Position numbers and translations under genes: made by a program. This document shows, in pieces, positions 35,301-44,446 of a stretch of 64,000 bases of DNA (the stretch's first letter is position 1; every line of letters begins with the position of its first letter). Under the pieces are notes generated by a model. It ran no database searches. It was not told where the DNA came from and saw only the letters and a list, made by a program, of their open reading frames with translations. Origin of the DNA: Apodospora peruviana (Eukaryota; Ascomycota; Sordariomycetes; Sordariales; Lasiosphaeriaceae); contig JAUEDM010000001.1 in assembly GCA_033439685.1 (NCBI GenBank), positions 5,146,001 to 5,210,000 of the forward strand, in the 5' to 3' direction.

Positions 35301-37093
35301 GACAGCTTCCAGGTTGTCAACAACCAAGACCACCGGCTGGGACGATGGTGGCCAGGATCCCGGTAGTCCCGGAAGTCGGTGGAATTGGGAGGGGGGTGGC
35401 TGGCTGGCCATGCCATGGTTTATTAGGGCGCCCCAAACTGCCTACCTGGCAACCGGCGCTCCGTGCGGCGTTGGATGCTGGTGGGTTGCTGTGTGCTTTA
35501 TGCTTTGTGCTTTGTGCGGGCTCAGGAGATGCGCCGCAACACGGGCAGACTGCGAAGTCGTGGATGAAGTCCATTCCTTGAAGGCACGCATGGATGAAGT
35601 AGAAACATGTCTTCTTTTCTGCTTCGTTACGTATGAATGCCTTGAACTTGAATGGGTGGGATGCAAAACGCGACCTTGCGGCGTTGCTGAGCCCTGTAGG
35701 CTGTACCGCCCGTGTCTGCACTCTGCAGCAATGCACGTCCACTGGCGACGGAACCAGTGAGACCAGTGACCAGGGGAGCTGGGCAACTCACCAACGAAAG
35801 GCCACTATTGTCGCCATCGCGCTCGCCATCGTCGGTAGCGTCCTCCAAGTCTCCCCACTTCGTAAAGAATAGGAACAGGGCCTGCCCACTTGCATGCCGA
35901 GCCTTGGGAAATAAAAATAATTCTCTGCCAACCGCCTCTGTTTAATCCGCAAAGGTGTCTGTCTCTCATCGTTTTCCCTCATCTGCTACATCGCGCCTCT
36001 TCACGCAACATTAAGAATACCCGCGGCCGTTTGCAAAACGTCAACCTCCCGCCACTCACTAGTCCTTCGTTTGGGCCTGTACGGATAACCCCTTTTGCAT
36101 TCCTTTTCTTGCAAGTTTCCTTGTCATCGCACCCGTTTCCTCGATCTCTCGTGTTACCGGTCCCGCCGCTATCCGGTTCTCGCTTGATCGGACTGACTCC
36201 CTGCATCTTCCCGACAACCCCCTTTCAGAACCGGGCCTCCACCTGTTTTTCTTGCCGTCGTCCGGCTCGTCAATTCCCAAAAACCCATCGCAACAGCATT
36301 TTCGCCTTCGATCTCGTTATTTTTTTGGGCCTCTTATAAGACAAAAGCCGGCCGTTAAGCCTGTTGGCTGTCTGACTACTATAATATAGTTCCCTAAAGC
36401 TTGTCTGGTTAGCTGGCGCCTCGCCCCGTAAGTGTGAACCTTCTTCGTATCCCTTCTTCCACCAGCATGCGTGCAGCAAACGACTCTCTTCCTCGCCAAT
36501 TGGCTGTCTTTTGTGGTGATCCCAAATTCTCTCTTGGTGCTACTGCGGAACGACAAGCTTGAAGACTCGCTTTTGCAGTCTTGCTCAGTGCCTGCTCGAT
36601 GGCCTCAGCTCCGAGCCGTGTGTTCTACAGTCCCGGCTTGGCTTTCCTGTCTGGTTTGGAGGCATGAAAATGGAAGGACGAGAACACAAGGCGGACAAAA
36701 TGAGAACTGCTGGATCTTGTCCGCACTGTTTCACTTTCAGCCCACGCCTGTATCCCATTCCTGCCCTGCCCCTCGGGTCTCCGACAAACCAGCGCTTGTG
36801 GGACGTTGTTTATGTCCTTGCCATACGCCGGGTGGCCGCATCTTCACAGACAGTCTGCTAACCGTGACTTTGAATTATGCAGCTGGCCGACGTCTTCCGC
36901 TCGCACCGGCTTTCCTCCTAAAGAGCAGCACCTGACCGCCAGGTCCCAGGCGAGGTCTCTTTAAACATCGGCTCCGCTCCCGTCGCCCCATAAGCCAGAG
37001 TGAATTTTAGTCCGACGCACTACCGACCGTTGGGCTGGGCGGTTTATAGATAGGCGTTACCTGCAGTTGGAGCAATCCGATCCAGGTGTCTAT
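32346..37093. other. Gene-poor region, about 4.7 kb
   Basis: The left end holds the CDF promoter. The right end (about 35.9-37.0 kb) is pyrimidine-rich on the plus strand, as in long fungal 5' leaders, and probably belongs to the gene starting at 37094. In between are many short overlapping frames without recognisable sequence. There are two copies of TACGGAGTA (32955, 33920) and an imperfect hairpin at 32701-32745. I cannot assign any gene; a non-coding RNA is possible but not shown by sequence. Confidence 0.45.
32701..32745. repeat. Imperfect inverted repeat (hairpin) in GGTACC/TAGGTAAGG-rich DNA
   Basis: GTAAGGTAC (32701-32709) pairs with GTACCTTAC (32737-32745), and GGGTATC (32718-32724) pairs with GATACCC (32729-32735) around an AAAA loop. 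An eight-base CTGGTACC on the left arm is unpaired except for one base opposite. The next 25 bases continue with CCTAGGTAACC and CCGGTACC. Confidence 0.75.
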
Positions 37094-39902
37094 ATGCCTA
37101 GGTTTCCAGGCGCGTTCGGCAGGCGGAAGTCGACCGCTGACAGTCTTGAAAATGCCCCGGTAGCAGCAGGCCCGTCTTTTCGTGTTCTAGAGCGGTCCGA
37201 AGTGGTCGGCGGCAAGTCTTTCGATGGCGGTGTGAGGTTGGCAACAAAGACGCACACCTTGCCAAATTTACCGAATCCGCGGAGGCCAGATCTCGAGGAT
37301 AACATCTTCGCCGACCTCAAGTCGAACCGGTATGTATAAGGGACTCGGGTGCGCCCTGTTGGCTACTGATTCAAAAACACTGACTGATGACAGCGGAAGC
37401 GGCTCCTCGAACACGACAAAGACCAATTCGACCGATAATTCCTCACGCCATAGCAATGCCTCAACCACCGCGTCCTCGGCCGACCTAGCCGCACACGAAG
37501 AATGGCGCAATGGGCAGCGTAAAACTCCGACTGACATTCCAGTGCCGCCGATCCCCAAATCCTCCTCAAATGGATTCCTGAGAGCCGCCGGCCGAACTTT
37601 CTCCTTTGGGGGACAGAAAAGGCACCTGCCCCCTGTCCCTGCGGCAGTCGAACCGCGCCCGTCTAGTCCCACTGGCCCCGAGACTCACCAGACGCCAGGG
37701 CCTGCGAGATCGAGAGCGACCACCACGTCGACGACGACCACCATGACGCCGCCGCGGATCGACAATGACTTCGATCTCGACTTAGGCGGGGATTTTGGTA
37801 ACATGTTGCTTGGTAACGAGAAACGCGCCAGCATGATGACGCTGAAGGACGATCAGGACGGTCGGCAGGCGTTAGCGCCTCGGTCCCTGACTGGTAACCG
37901 GCTGAACCAACCTTCTCCTATCCAGATCGATAGCACGGCAAAGGTCGAGGCCTCGCCGTATTCATGGAGCAGCCATCATTCCAACGACCAGCTTTTGAAC
38001 TCTGCAAGTCCGACAATGCCGCCCCCGACGAACGAGAATGCACCACCTCCTGTACCCCATCACACCTCGCCTCTAAGCACCAGATCAGCAAGGCCAAGTG
38101 CATCGCCGGAACTCATCACACGGAAGCCGTTGCACGGATCCCAACAGCGTGATACCGAACAACATGCTGAGGTTGAAGATGAGGAAGCTAGACTTCTAAA
38201 AGATTCGCTGTCTACCGTGACTAAGTTTATGACTGGCGGGAATGCGGGGTTGGCGTCCGGTTCGCCGTCGTCTAGATATCGGAGAAACGAGGATACCCTA
38301 GGCTCTCGAGGGGATGACGAGAGTTTGTTTGATACCAATCACACCTATTCCCCCCGGTCTGCAAACCGATTTATGCCCCGAAAGTCGCCAAGTCCCCAGC
38401 AAAGCCATAAGGTGATGACAGGTGCGGAGTTTGAAAAGTATCGGAAGGACAAGGAGCGTCAGGACAAGGAGCGACAGCAGGACACTTTTAGCAACAGGCT
38501 GAAGAGCAATGTTGACGACGACGAGGATAACTACGAGGACGATGATGACGATGTGGAAAAGGCGAAGCAGCAGGCGAAACAGAGGCGAAAGCAAGAGGCG
38601 CACATGGCTGTTTACCGGCAGCAGATGATGAAGGTGACAGGGGAAGCTACCGGTGCCGTCGTGGGCGCAGGTTCATCTCGGCCAAGCCTCCAGATCTCGT
38701 TCAGTACCCCGAATTTGCCAAACCTCAACACAGGCCCAAGCCCGGTTGGTAATACGTCCGAGAACGAGGACGAGGACGAGGAGGTACCATTGGCAATCCT
38801 TGCTGCCCACGGTTTCCCCGGAAAGAATCGACCACCGACCCGCCTGAGCACCATGATGTCGAACCCCAACCTTCGTGCTTCACAACAGCCAAGCTATCAG
38901 CGTCCCGCCTCTACCGTCGGCGACGCTCCTGGGGGCGGAAATGCACGTCTTCCGGCGTTCGCAAGGAACCTTCCTCAAGACCCATTCGTTGGTGCTGGTC
39001 TCGTCCGAAACCCGGCCCGCGAGAGCTTTGCTCTCGGTGGAGGGTCGCCGACGCCTGTCGTACCTCCGGGTGGCTTGATCGGTGTCATTGCCAGCGAGGA
39101 GCGATCCCGGGCGATGAGGCGCGGAAGCCCCCATATTGACAGCCAAAACTCAATGTCGGGTGGCTTTGATCCGGTTGCCGGCATTCCACCGCAAATGATG
39201 TACCAAAACCCGAACCCAATGATGCTTACGCCAGGTGACCAGGCTCAGATTCAAATGACACAGCAGATGCAGCAGTTCATGCAGATGCAGATGCAGTTCA
39301 TGCAGATGATGGCAGGCCAGAACGGAGGTGCATCGCCCGGGACCAACGGGCATTCGGTAACACAGTCCATGGGGAGCATGCCCGGTGAGATGCCGCCAAT
39401 GCTGGGGGTGCCTGGAATGGCTGGTATGGGTGGACCGGAAATGATGCGACATTCATTTGTCGGCAATGATTCCATGCTTGATTTGCCCCGTGGCGATGCG
39501 CACATGCGCACAATGAGTATGGTCCAGCCTAGCTCGGCATCCTGGATTCAGCCGCCCCAGAGCATGGCAGGTTTTGCTCCTTCGATCCATATTCAGGGCG
39601 GCGGTTATGCGCCATCCATTGCTCCGTCCGAGCGAAGTAATGTCGGTCTTCCGGGTCGGTACCGGCCTGTGTCCCACGCGCCGCCACCGCACCCGGTAGG
39701 TCCGGCTCAACACTCACGGCAACCTTCGAATCTGCCAGCGGCTACCAAGCCCACCATTGCGGTGACCAAGTCTGGCAGCGCCTCGGACGACGATGACGAT
39801 GAACAAGGTTGGGAAGCCATGAAAGCCAAGCGTGAAAAGAAGAAATCCATGTGGAGGTCAAAGAAGAGCTTTGGTGAAGATATCAGTGCGCTCATTACCT
39901 GA
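37094..39902 (+). CDS. Low-complexity fungal protein of unknown function (Gln/Met-rich)
   Basis: Two exons, 37094-37329 and 37394-39902, encode 914 residues. The intron (37330-37393) has a GTATGT donor and GACAG acceptor after a CTGAC-like branch site. The start is the first real ATG of the frame and gives MPRFPGAFGRRKSTADSLEN. I do not recognise a named family. Most of the chain is Ser/Pro-rich and predicted disordered. Near residues 435-515 there is a charged helical stretch (EFEKYRKDKERQDKERQQ), an acidic run DDDEDNYEDDDDD, then KAKQQAKQRRKQEAHMAVYR, likely a coiled coil. The sequence LAILAAHGFPGKNRPP and a GGLIGVIASEERSRAMRRG segment look conserved. Near 695-715 is a Met/Gln tract (QQMQQFMQMQMQFMQMM). 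The C-terminus (DDDEQGWEAMKAKREKKKSM) is acidic then basic. It could be a scaffold or RNA-granule protein; that is speculation. Confidence 0.87.
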
Positions 39903-40265
39903 TAAGTTCGAAAGAGTTTTGGGAGCATTTAGCTTGCATCTAATCTTCCCAGCGTACATTCTTGGACAAAATAAAGCGGCATATTATATTCATTTTATAG
40001 GGTTGAGTCGGCGTCAAAGGAGGCGAAGTCGTGGTGGGTTGGCCTGCTTTTCTTCTCTGGTTTATTTCATTTCATTGCAGCTGTTACAGGCACGACTCAC
40101 GATAGACATATCATCCCAACACCGTAATTTAGTAATATCAAAAGTCACGTTTTTTTCTGCTTTTTCACAGCCAGCCAAACGCCCGGCCATCCAATGACTG
40201 TTGGTCAATCCTCTATATGTAAACCGACCTATCCCAGAAAGAAACGAGCCCGCATAGGGATGCGT
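39903..40265. other. Convergent intergenic region
   Basis: 3' flanks of the 914-residue protein gene and RIB4. AT-rich in places (39965-40000). Nothing else was seen. Confidence 0.4.
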
Positions 40266-40993
40266 CTACTCGATCTTGCCAGCTGCCCAGCCCTTCCGCT
40301 TCACGCCCATCTCGACGGCTGCAAGGCCCCAGTCCTCGCCGTGGTTATGACTCCCCTCAATGATGCCAGCTCTCGCCTTGGCCTGCTCGTCGCTCAGCAC
40401 GGTGAGGACCCCGAAGACGACGGGGACGCCGGTATCAAGGCCTACGCGCATCAGACCCTGGGACACGCTGTCGGCAATGTACTCGAAGTGCATAGTTTCG
40501 CCCTTGATGAGCACGCCGATGGCGACTATGGCGTCGAACGGCCCCGTCGCGGTGGCCGCCGCCGCAGGGAGGGAGGTCAGGTCTGCCGTCGAGCTACCCA
40601 GCAAGTCGCCGGCGGTTGCGCCGCTGCCGGCTGATGAAGACTGCACCTGCGAAGCTGAATAGAGACTGTGTGGCGGCATGTCAGCTTTTGGTTGTTGGTG
40701 GCCCTCCACTCCAGCTGCTAACGGACAGCACCCCGCCAGTTCAGGGAGAGTTTGTCCGGTCTGTTTGTCTTGGATCAGGGACTGGCGCACCGTTGAACAG
40801 CAATTGGCAGCTCCCAAGCTCCCGGCACCGTCTGCACTACGATGTTGGAATCCTGGACTCCACACTCGAGCAGCTTGGCCTTGGTGCCCTTGAGCAGCGG
40901 CTCGATGATGGTGTCGTTCCAGCGTGCGTGGACGATGCCAATGCGCAAGCCACTCCCGTCGTGGTACTGCGGAGCTGGACCTTTGGTGTGCAT
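40266..40993 (-). CDS. RIB4: 6,7-dimethyl-8-ribityllumazine synthase (RIB4)
   Basis: Catalyses the penultimate step of riboflavin synthesis, condensing 5-amino-6-ribitylamino-uracil with 3,4-dihydroxy-2-butanone 4-phosphate. Two exons, 40993-40791 and 40665-40266, encode 200 residues. The intron (40666-40790, 125 nt) has a GTGCGC donor; the acceptor CACACAG restores the conserved AVQRLYSASQ. Motifs in order: LRIGIVHARWNDTII (substrate loop), VPGAWELPIAVQR, FDAIVAIGVLIKGETMHFEYIADSV with the catalytic His in MHFEY, GVPVVFGVLTVL, and the C-terminal AGIIEGSHNHGEDWGLAAVEM. A Ser/Ala/Thr-rich insert after residue 75 (SSSAGSGATAGDLLGSSTAD) is usual in filamentous fungi. The transposon inverted repeat starts only 223 bases upstream of the start codon, so the native promoter may have been separated from the gene. 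Confidence 0.96.
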
Positions 40994-41216
40994 GGTGATC
41001 TCTATGGTAATAGGAAGTCGGTTCGAGTGAGGACTGTGAGGTAGAGTGACCTAGGGAAGTTGCGCGGGTGAAAGCTGATCTAACGGAAGCCGTTTGGATA
41101 CGACCTGAAAGGTAGACCGGGCCCGGGAGAGAGCTGGCCAAGTCTGACAGGAACGCGCGGGCAACGAACGCGGGGTGGGTACATGGAGTCTTGGACTGCG
41201 GGGCGCCACAGGTACC

Positions 41217-41261
41217 GGGGCCCAATAGGTTCGCGGGTACCCGCGAATATTAGGTAAGCCG
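41217..41261 (+). repeat. Left terminal inverted repeat of the MULE
   Basis: Starts GGGGCCCAATAGG, then the 18-base palindrome, then ATTAGGTAAGCCG. It matches the reverse complement of 43847-43891 at 44 of 45 positions. Confidence 0.92.
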
Positions 41262-41267
41262 GCCATT

Positions 41268-43732
41268 TTGGGCCATTACCACGCTCTTAACGCGTCGCGA
41301 TATACAACGCGATCCTCTTCATGGCACGATACCGTAAAGTTGGAACTAGCTTCATTTCCTGACGACTGCCTCCCTCCTGAAGGCGAATACGAATCACGAG
41401 ATGCTCTCTTCAAGGCGATCAATACGTGGGCGCAGTCCAAGGGCTACGCGTTTACTACCGGGAAGTCAACCAGAGAAAAGAGCGGTAGACAGACAGTCAC
41501 ATATTCATGTGATCGATGTTGCCAGCCTCCTGGTGTGTTTAGAGAGCGACGACAGAAGACAACTACCAGAGGGACCGGCTGTCAATTCTCTGTACTAGCT
41601 AAGGAATCCTTGGATAAGACTCTGGACCTTGAGGCATCGTCCTAACAGACAGTTTTCCGTACATAACCACGAGCCAAGTCAGACCCGTCCGCTCATCCAG
41701 TACATCGAATACTTTCTAAGGAGACTGTTACTACGCTCGCTAGCCTTTCAACCGCTGGATTGCCCCTAAGGACATTCGAACGTATATCCGCCAGAACCAC
41801 AACGATATGGCAACTCAGCAGGATATCTACAACCGCATTGCAGATACCAAACGAGCAGTCTGCGAAGGCCAGAGTTCTATCCACGCACTTGCCAATCAAC
41901 TGGATAAAGAAGGGTTCTGGAGTCGAATGCAATTTGATTCAGATGGCCGGGTTACAGCTGTTTTATTCGCCCACCCAGATTCACTGGCATACCTTCAGGC
42001 CTACCCAGATACCCTCTTACTGGACTGCACCTACAAGACGAACAAGTACGGCATTCCGCTTCTTGATATAATTGGAGTCGACGCCTGTCAGTGATATTTC
42101 TGCATTGCATTTGCATTCCTTGGCGGCGAGACTGAACAGGACTGTCTTAGTTTGGGCCTTGGATCGGCTTAAATCGCTCTATGAGGTCTGCAATGCTCGA
42201 CTTCCTTCTGTCGTTTTAACGGACCGTTGTATCGCATGCATGAACGCCGCTGTTAGTTGCTTTCCATCCGCTGCTTCACTTTTATGCCTATGGCATACAA
42301 ATAAAGCAGTCCTTCGCCATTGCCAGCCAACATTTACACGACAACAAGGACTTGAAGCTTGGAACGAATTCTTTAAATTCTAGCATTCAATCATCAGATC
42401 GCCAGATGAAGAGACATTTTACAAGAGTGTGCAGGACTTCGAAAAGCAGTATCTTCCAGAGTATATCGAGGAGGTCAGATATCTCAAGACAATCTGGCTC
42501 GACCCATATAGGGAGAAGCCCGTGAAGGCCGGGGTTGATCAGCACCTTCACTTTGGCAACGTAGTAACCTCACGCGCTGAAGGTATCCATGGACTCCTTA
42601 AGGGGTATCTCAAAAGATCTACATGGGACCTTTTTGAGGCTTGGAGGGCAATAAAACACGCACTACTCAACCAACTCAAAGAGTTCAAGTCCAACCAAGC
42701 TAAGCAGCAACTTCGTCTACCGGTCGAGCTCTCTGCGTCATTGTATGGTGCAGTACATGGATGGGTATCGCACGAAGCCCTGAGGAAGGTCGAAGAGCAG
42801 CGGAAACTCCTTACGAGAAAAGACCCAACTTTCTCGGCAACTTGTTCAGGTTCTTTCTCTCGATCTATAGGGCTACCTTGTGCTCACATCCTGAAAGATC
42901 TATTAAACCGGAACCTGGTCCTTCGGCTTAATCATGTCTAATTTCATTGGCACTTAAAACGCGATAGTGCTCCCCAGTTCTTATTAGAGGCTCGACAACG
43001 GATTGATCCAGTTACTACTAATTCGACAATACCACAATCAATACTAGGCGGGAGCCTAGCCAGTTCGAGGTGGTTGAGGTGGCAATACAACCAAAGGCAT
43101 TACCTAGATGCAGCAGGTGCCATACATTAGGCCATATAATGACCTCAAAGACGTGTCCCCAAAGGCATATGGAGCTATTACAGCTAGCCTCAGCTCCAGG
43201 GCCGATCTCATAAACCACAGGAGCTGCAATACCACCATCCCAACTCGTCACTGAAGACACACTCTTACTGCCTGCACCCTCACTGCCTATACCACTGCCT
43301 TCGGCACATCCACCTTCGGCTTCACTAGACTACTGTGATCCACGGGCAATCTACCAAAGATATGTCAAAGCAAGAGACGCCTGGTATAAAGCCCAACCAT
43401 GTGGGAGTATCAAAACCAACCAACAATACCGGAAGGCAGTGGGTTTGCCTCTACCATACAACAAAGCAAGCTACGAGTGGTGTCTTGACTATAAGCAGAT
43501 GACAAAGCAGTGTACCACTTCAACAGGCTCAAGGGACTGGACAAAGGAGGAGATGATGGCCTATCTGGATTGGAGCAAAGCAGAAGACGATCGAGTTGAG
43601 GCTCTAGTAGCTCAGGAGAGAGAAAATGAACCATTTGACACTGGGAGAAGAGGTGTTGGCGATATTTGGAGGGTGGAGAGGGATATTGAGGAGCAGCGGG
43701 CTGCATATTTGGCCGAGAACACAGAAGAGTAA
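41268..43732 (+). pseudogene. Decayed MULE transposase (FAR1/MULE/SWIM/zinc knuckle)
   Basis: Coding pieces occur in shifting frames. 41268-41645 holds a FAR1-like DNA-binding part (ESRDALFKAINTWAQSKGYA, TYSCDRCC). About 41800-42092 holds the start of the DDE catalytic core, with the first Asp in LLLDCTYKTNKYG. 42150-42383 holds the second Asp in VVLTDRC and the CLWHTNK signature. 42420-42941 holds the likely catalytic Glu in SRAEGIHGLLKGYL and a SWIM-like zinc motif ending GLPCAHILKDL. A knuckle CSRCHTLGHIMTSKTC lies at about 43109-43160, followed by a conserved tail (KASYEWCLDYKQMTKQC, TKEEMMAYLDWSKAEDDR) to 43732. Disruptions include TGA near 42092, a frameshift near 42140, TAG near 42382, TAA at 42939 and TAA near 43210, so no full-length protein can be made. 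Several stops are of the kind produced by C-to-T changes, as in repeat-induced point mutation. Confidence 0.88.
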
Positions 43733-43846
43733 TTTATTATAGTTGGAGCTTAGTACTCATAATTCAAGGGTTTTGGTATCGTAGTTGTAGAAGGTTTTGG
43801 ACTTCGAGGGGGTTTGGTGACGGCCGTCGCGGGCGCGGCAGTACGG

Positions 43847-43891
43847 CGGCTTACCTAATGTTCGCGGGTACCCGCGAACCTATTGGGCCCC
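43847..43891 (-). repeat. Right terminal inverted repeat of the MULE
   Basis: Reads CGGCTTACCTAAT, then the same 18-base palindrome, then CCTATTGGGCCCC; it is the inverted partner of 41217-41261. Confidence 0.92.
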
Positions 43892-44446
43892 GCCGAATAG
43901 GGGCTCCGGGCAAGGCTCCACTCATTTTGCCGTGTAAGTCAACACACATCGTTCCTGCTGTTGTTGATGAGGTACCCGCGTTCTTGCTTCACCCGGTTCG
44001 TCCTTGCCGTCATATCATCAGTTGCTGGTAAGAGCAATCTGCATTACAAGGTAAGGTACCTAGGGAGGGTAGGTACCTACCTTAGGTAGCTGCGTCAGGT
44101 TTGGAAGACAACCGTCCCTACCTGGTCAGTTGATCAGTTAATCTTGTTGTTGTCATGGGCAGCACAGCTCCTTCCCTCTGGCAGGCAATGGGCGACTTCC
44201 TGAGTCACTGGCAACTTTCTTTCCAGTTTCTCGGGCGTGTGTCTGGTTCTCTTGGGCATGGCAAACTGCCGGTTAGTCTCGTCAATTTACCACTCTCAGT
44301 TTACTTCCGTGCCTGGGTTATCCAACAGTTATCCGCCAAGTCCTGTCTGGGTCCCCACTGGACAACCATTCTTTTATCGTCAAAGACTATCCTTTTGTAC
44401 AGCCTTGTATTATATTTGCACTACGGGCTCTACATTCGTAAACAGG
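43892..44446. promoter_or_regulatory. Upstream region of the MLH2-like gene
   Basis: 555 bases between the transposon end and the MutL-type start codon. It includes a GGTACCTAGG / GGTACCTACCTTAGG cluster (about 44049-44090) like those in other intergenic parts of this window. An open frame runs into the gene from 44237 but lacks an in-frame ATG before 44447. Confidence 0.45.

Larger units (their letters stand above)
41217..43891. mobile_element. Mutator-like DNA transposon (MULE) with 45-bp terminal inverted repeats
   Basis: The ends at 41217-41261 and 43847-43891 are inverted copies over 45 bases with one mismatch (position 41249 region: AATATT versus AACATT). Each end contains the 18-base perfect palindrome TTCGCGGGTACCCGCGAA. 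Between them lies a decayed MULE transposase with FAR1-like, DDE, SWIM and zinc-knuckle parts. The element is about 2.7 kb. I see no direct target-site duplication: the nine bases outside the left end (acaggtacc) and the right end (gccgaatag) differ. That may reflect age, or ends that are not exactly where I place them. It sits between RIB4 and the MLH2-like gene, in what would otherwise be a shared promoter region. Confidence 0.9.

Noticed and set aside
35317..35786. Several 100-150 codon frames on both strands
   Set aside because: They overlap on both strands and have low-complexity Cys/Arg/His-rich composition; none is recognisable.
41208..43900. Target-site duplication flanking the MULE
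   Set aside because: The nine bases outside each end differ (acaggtacc, gccgaatag). GGGCCC next to both ends is palindromic and part of the inverted repeat, so it is not evidence of a duplication.
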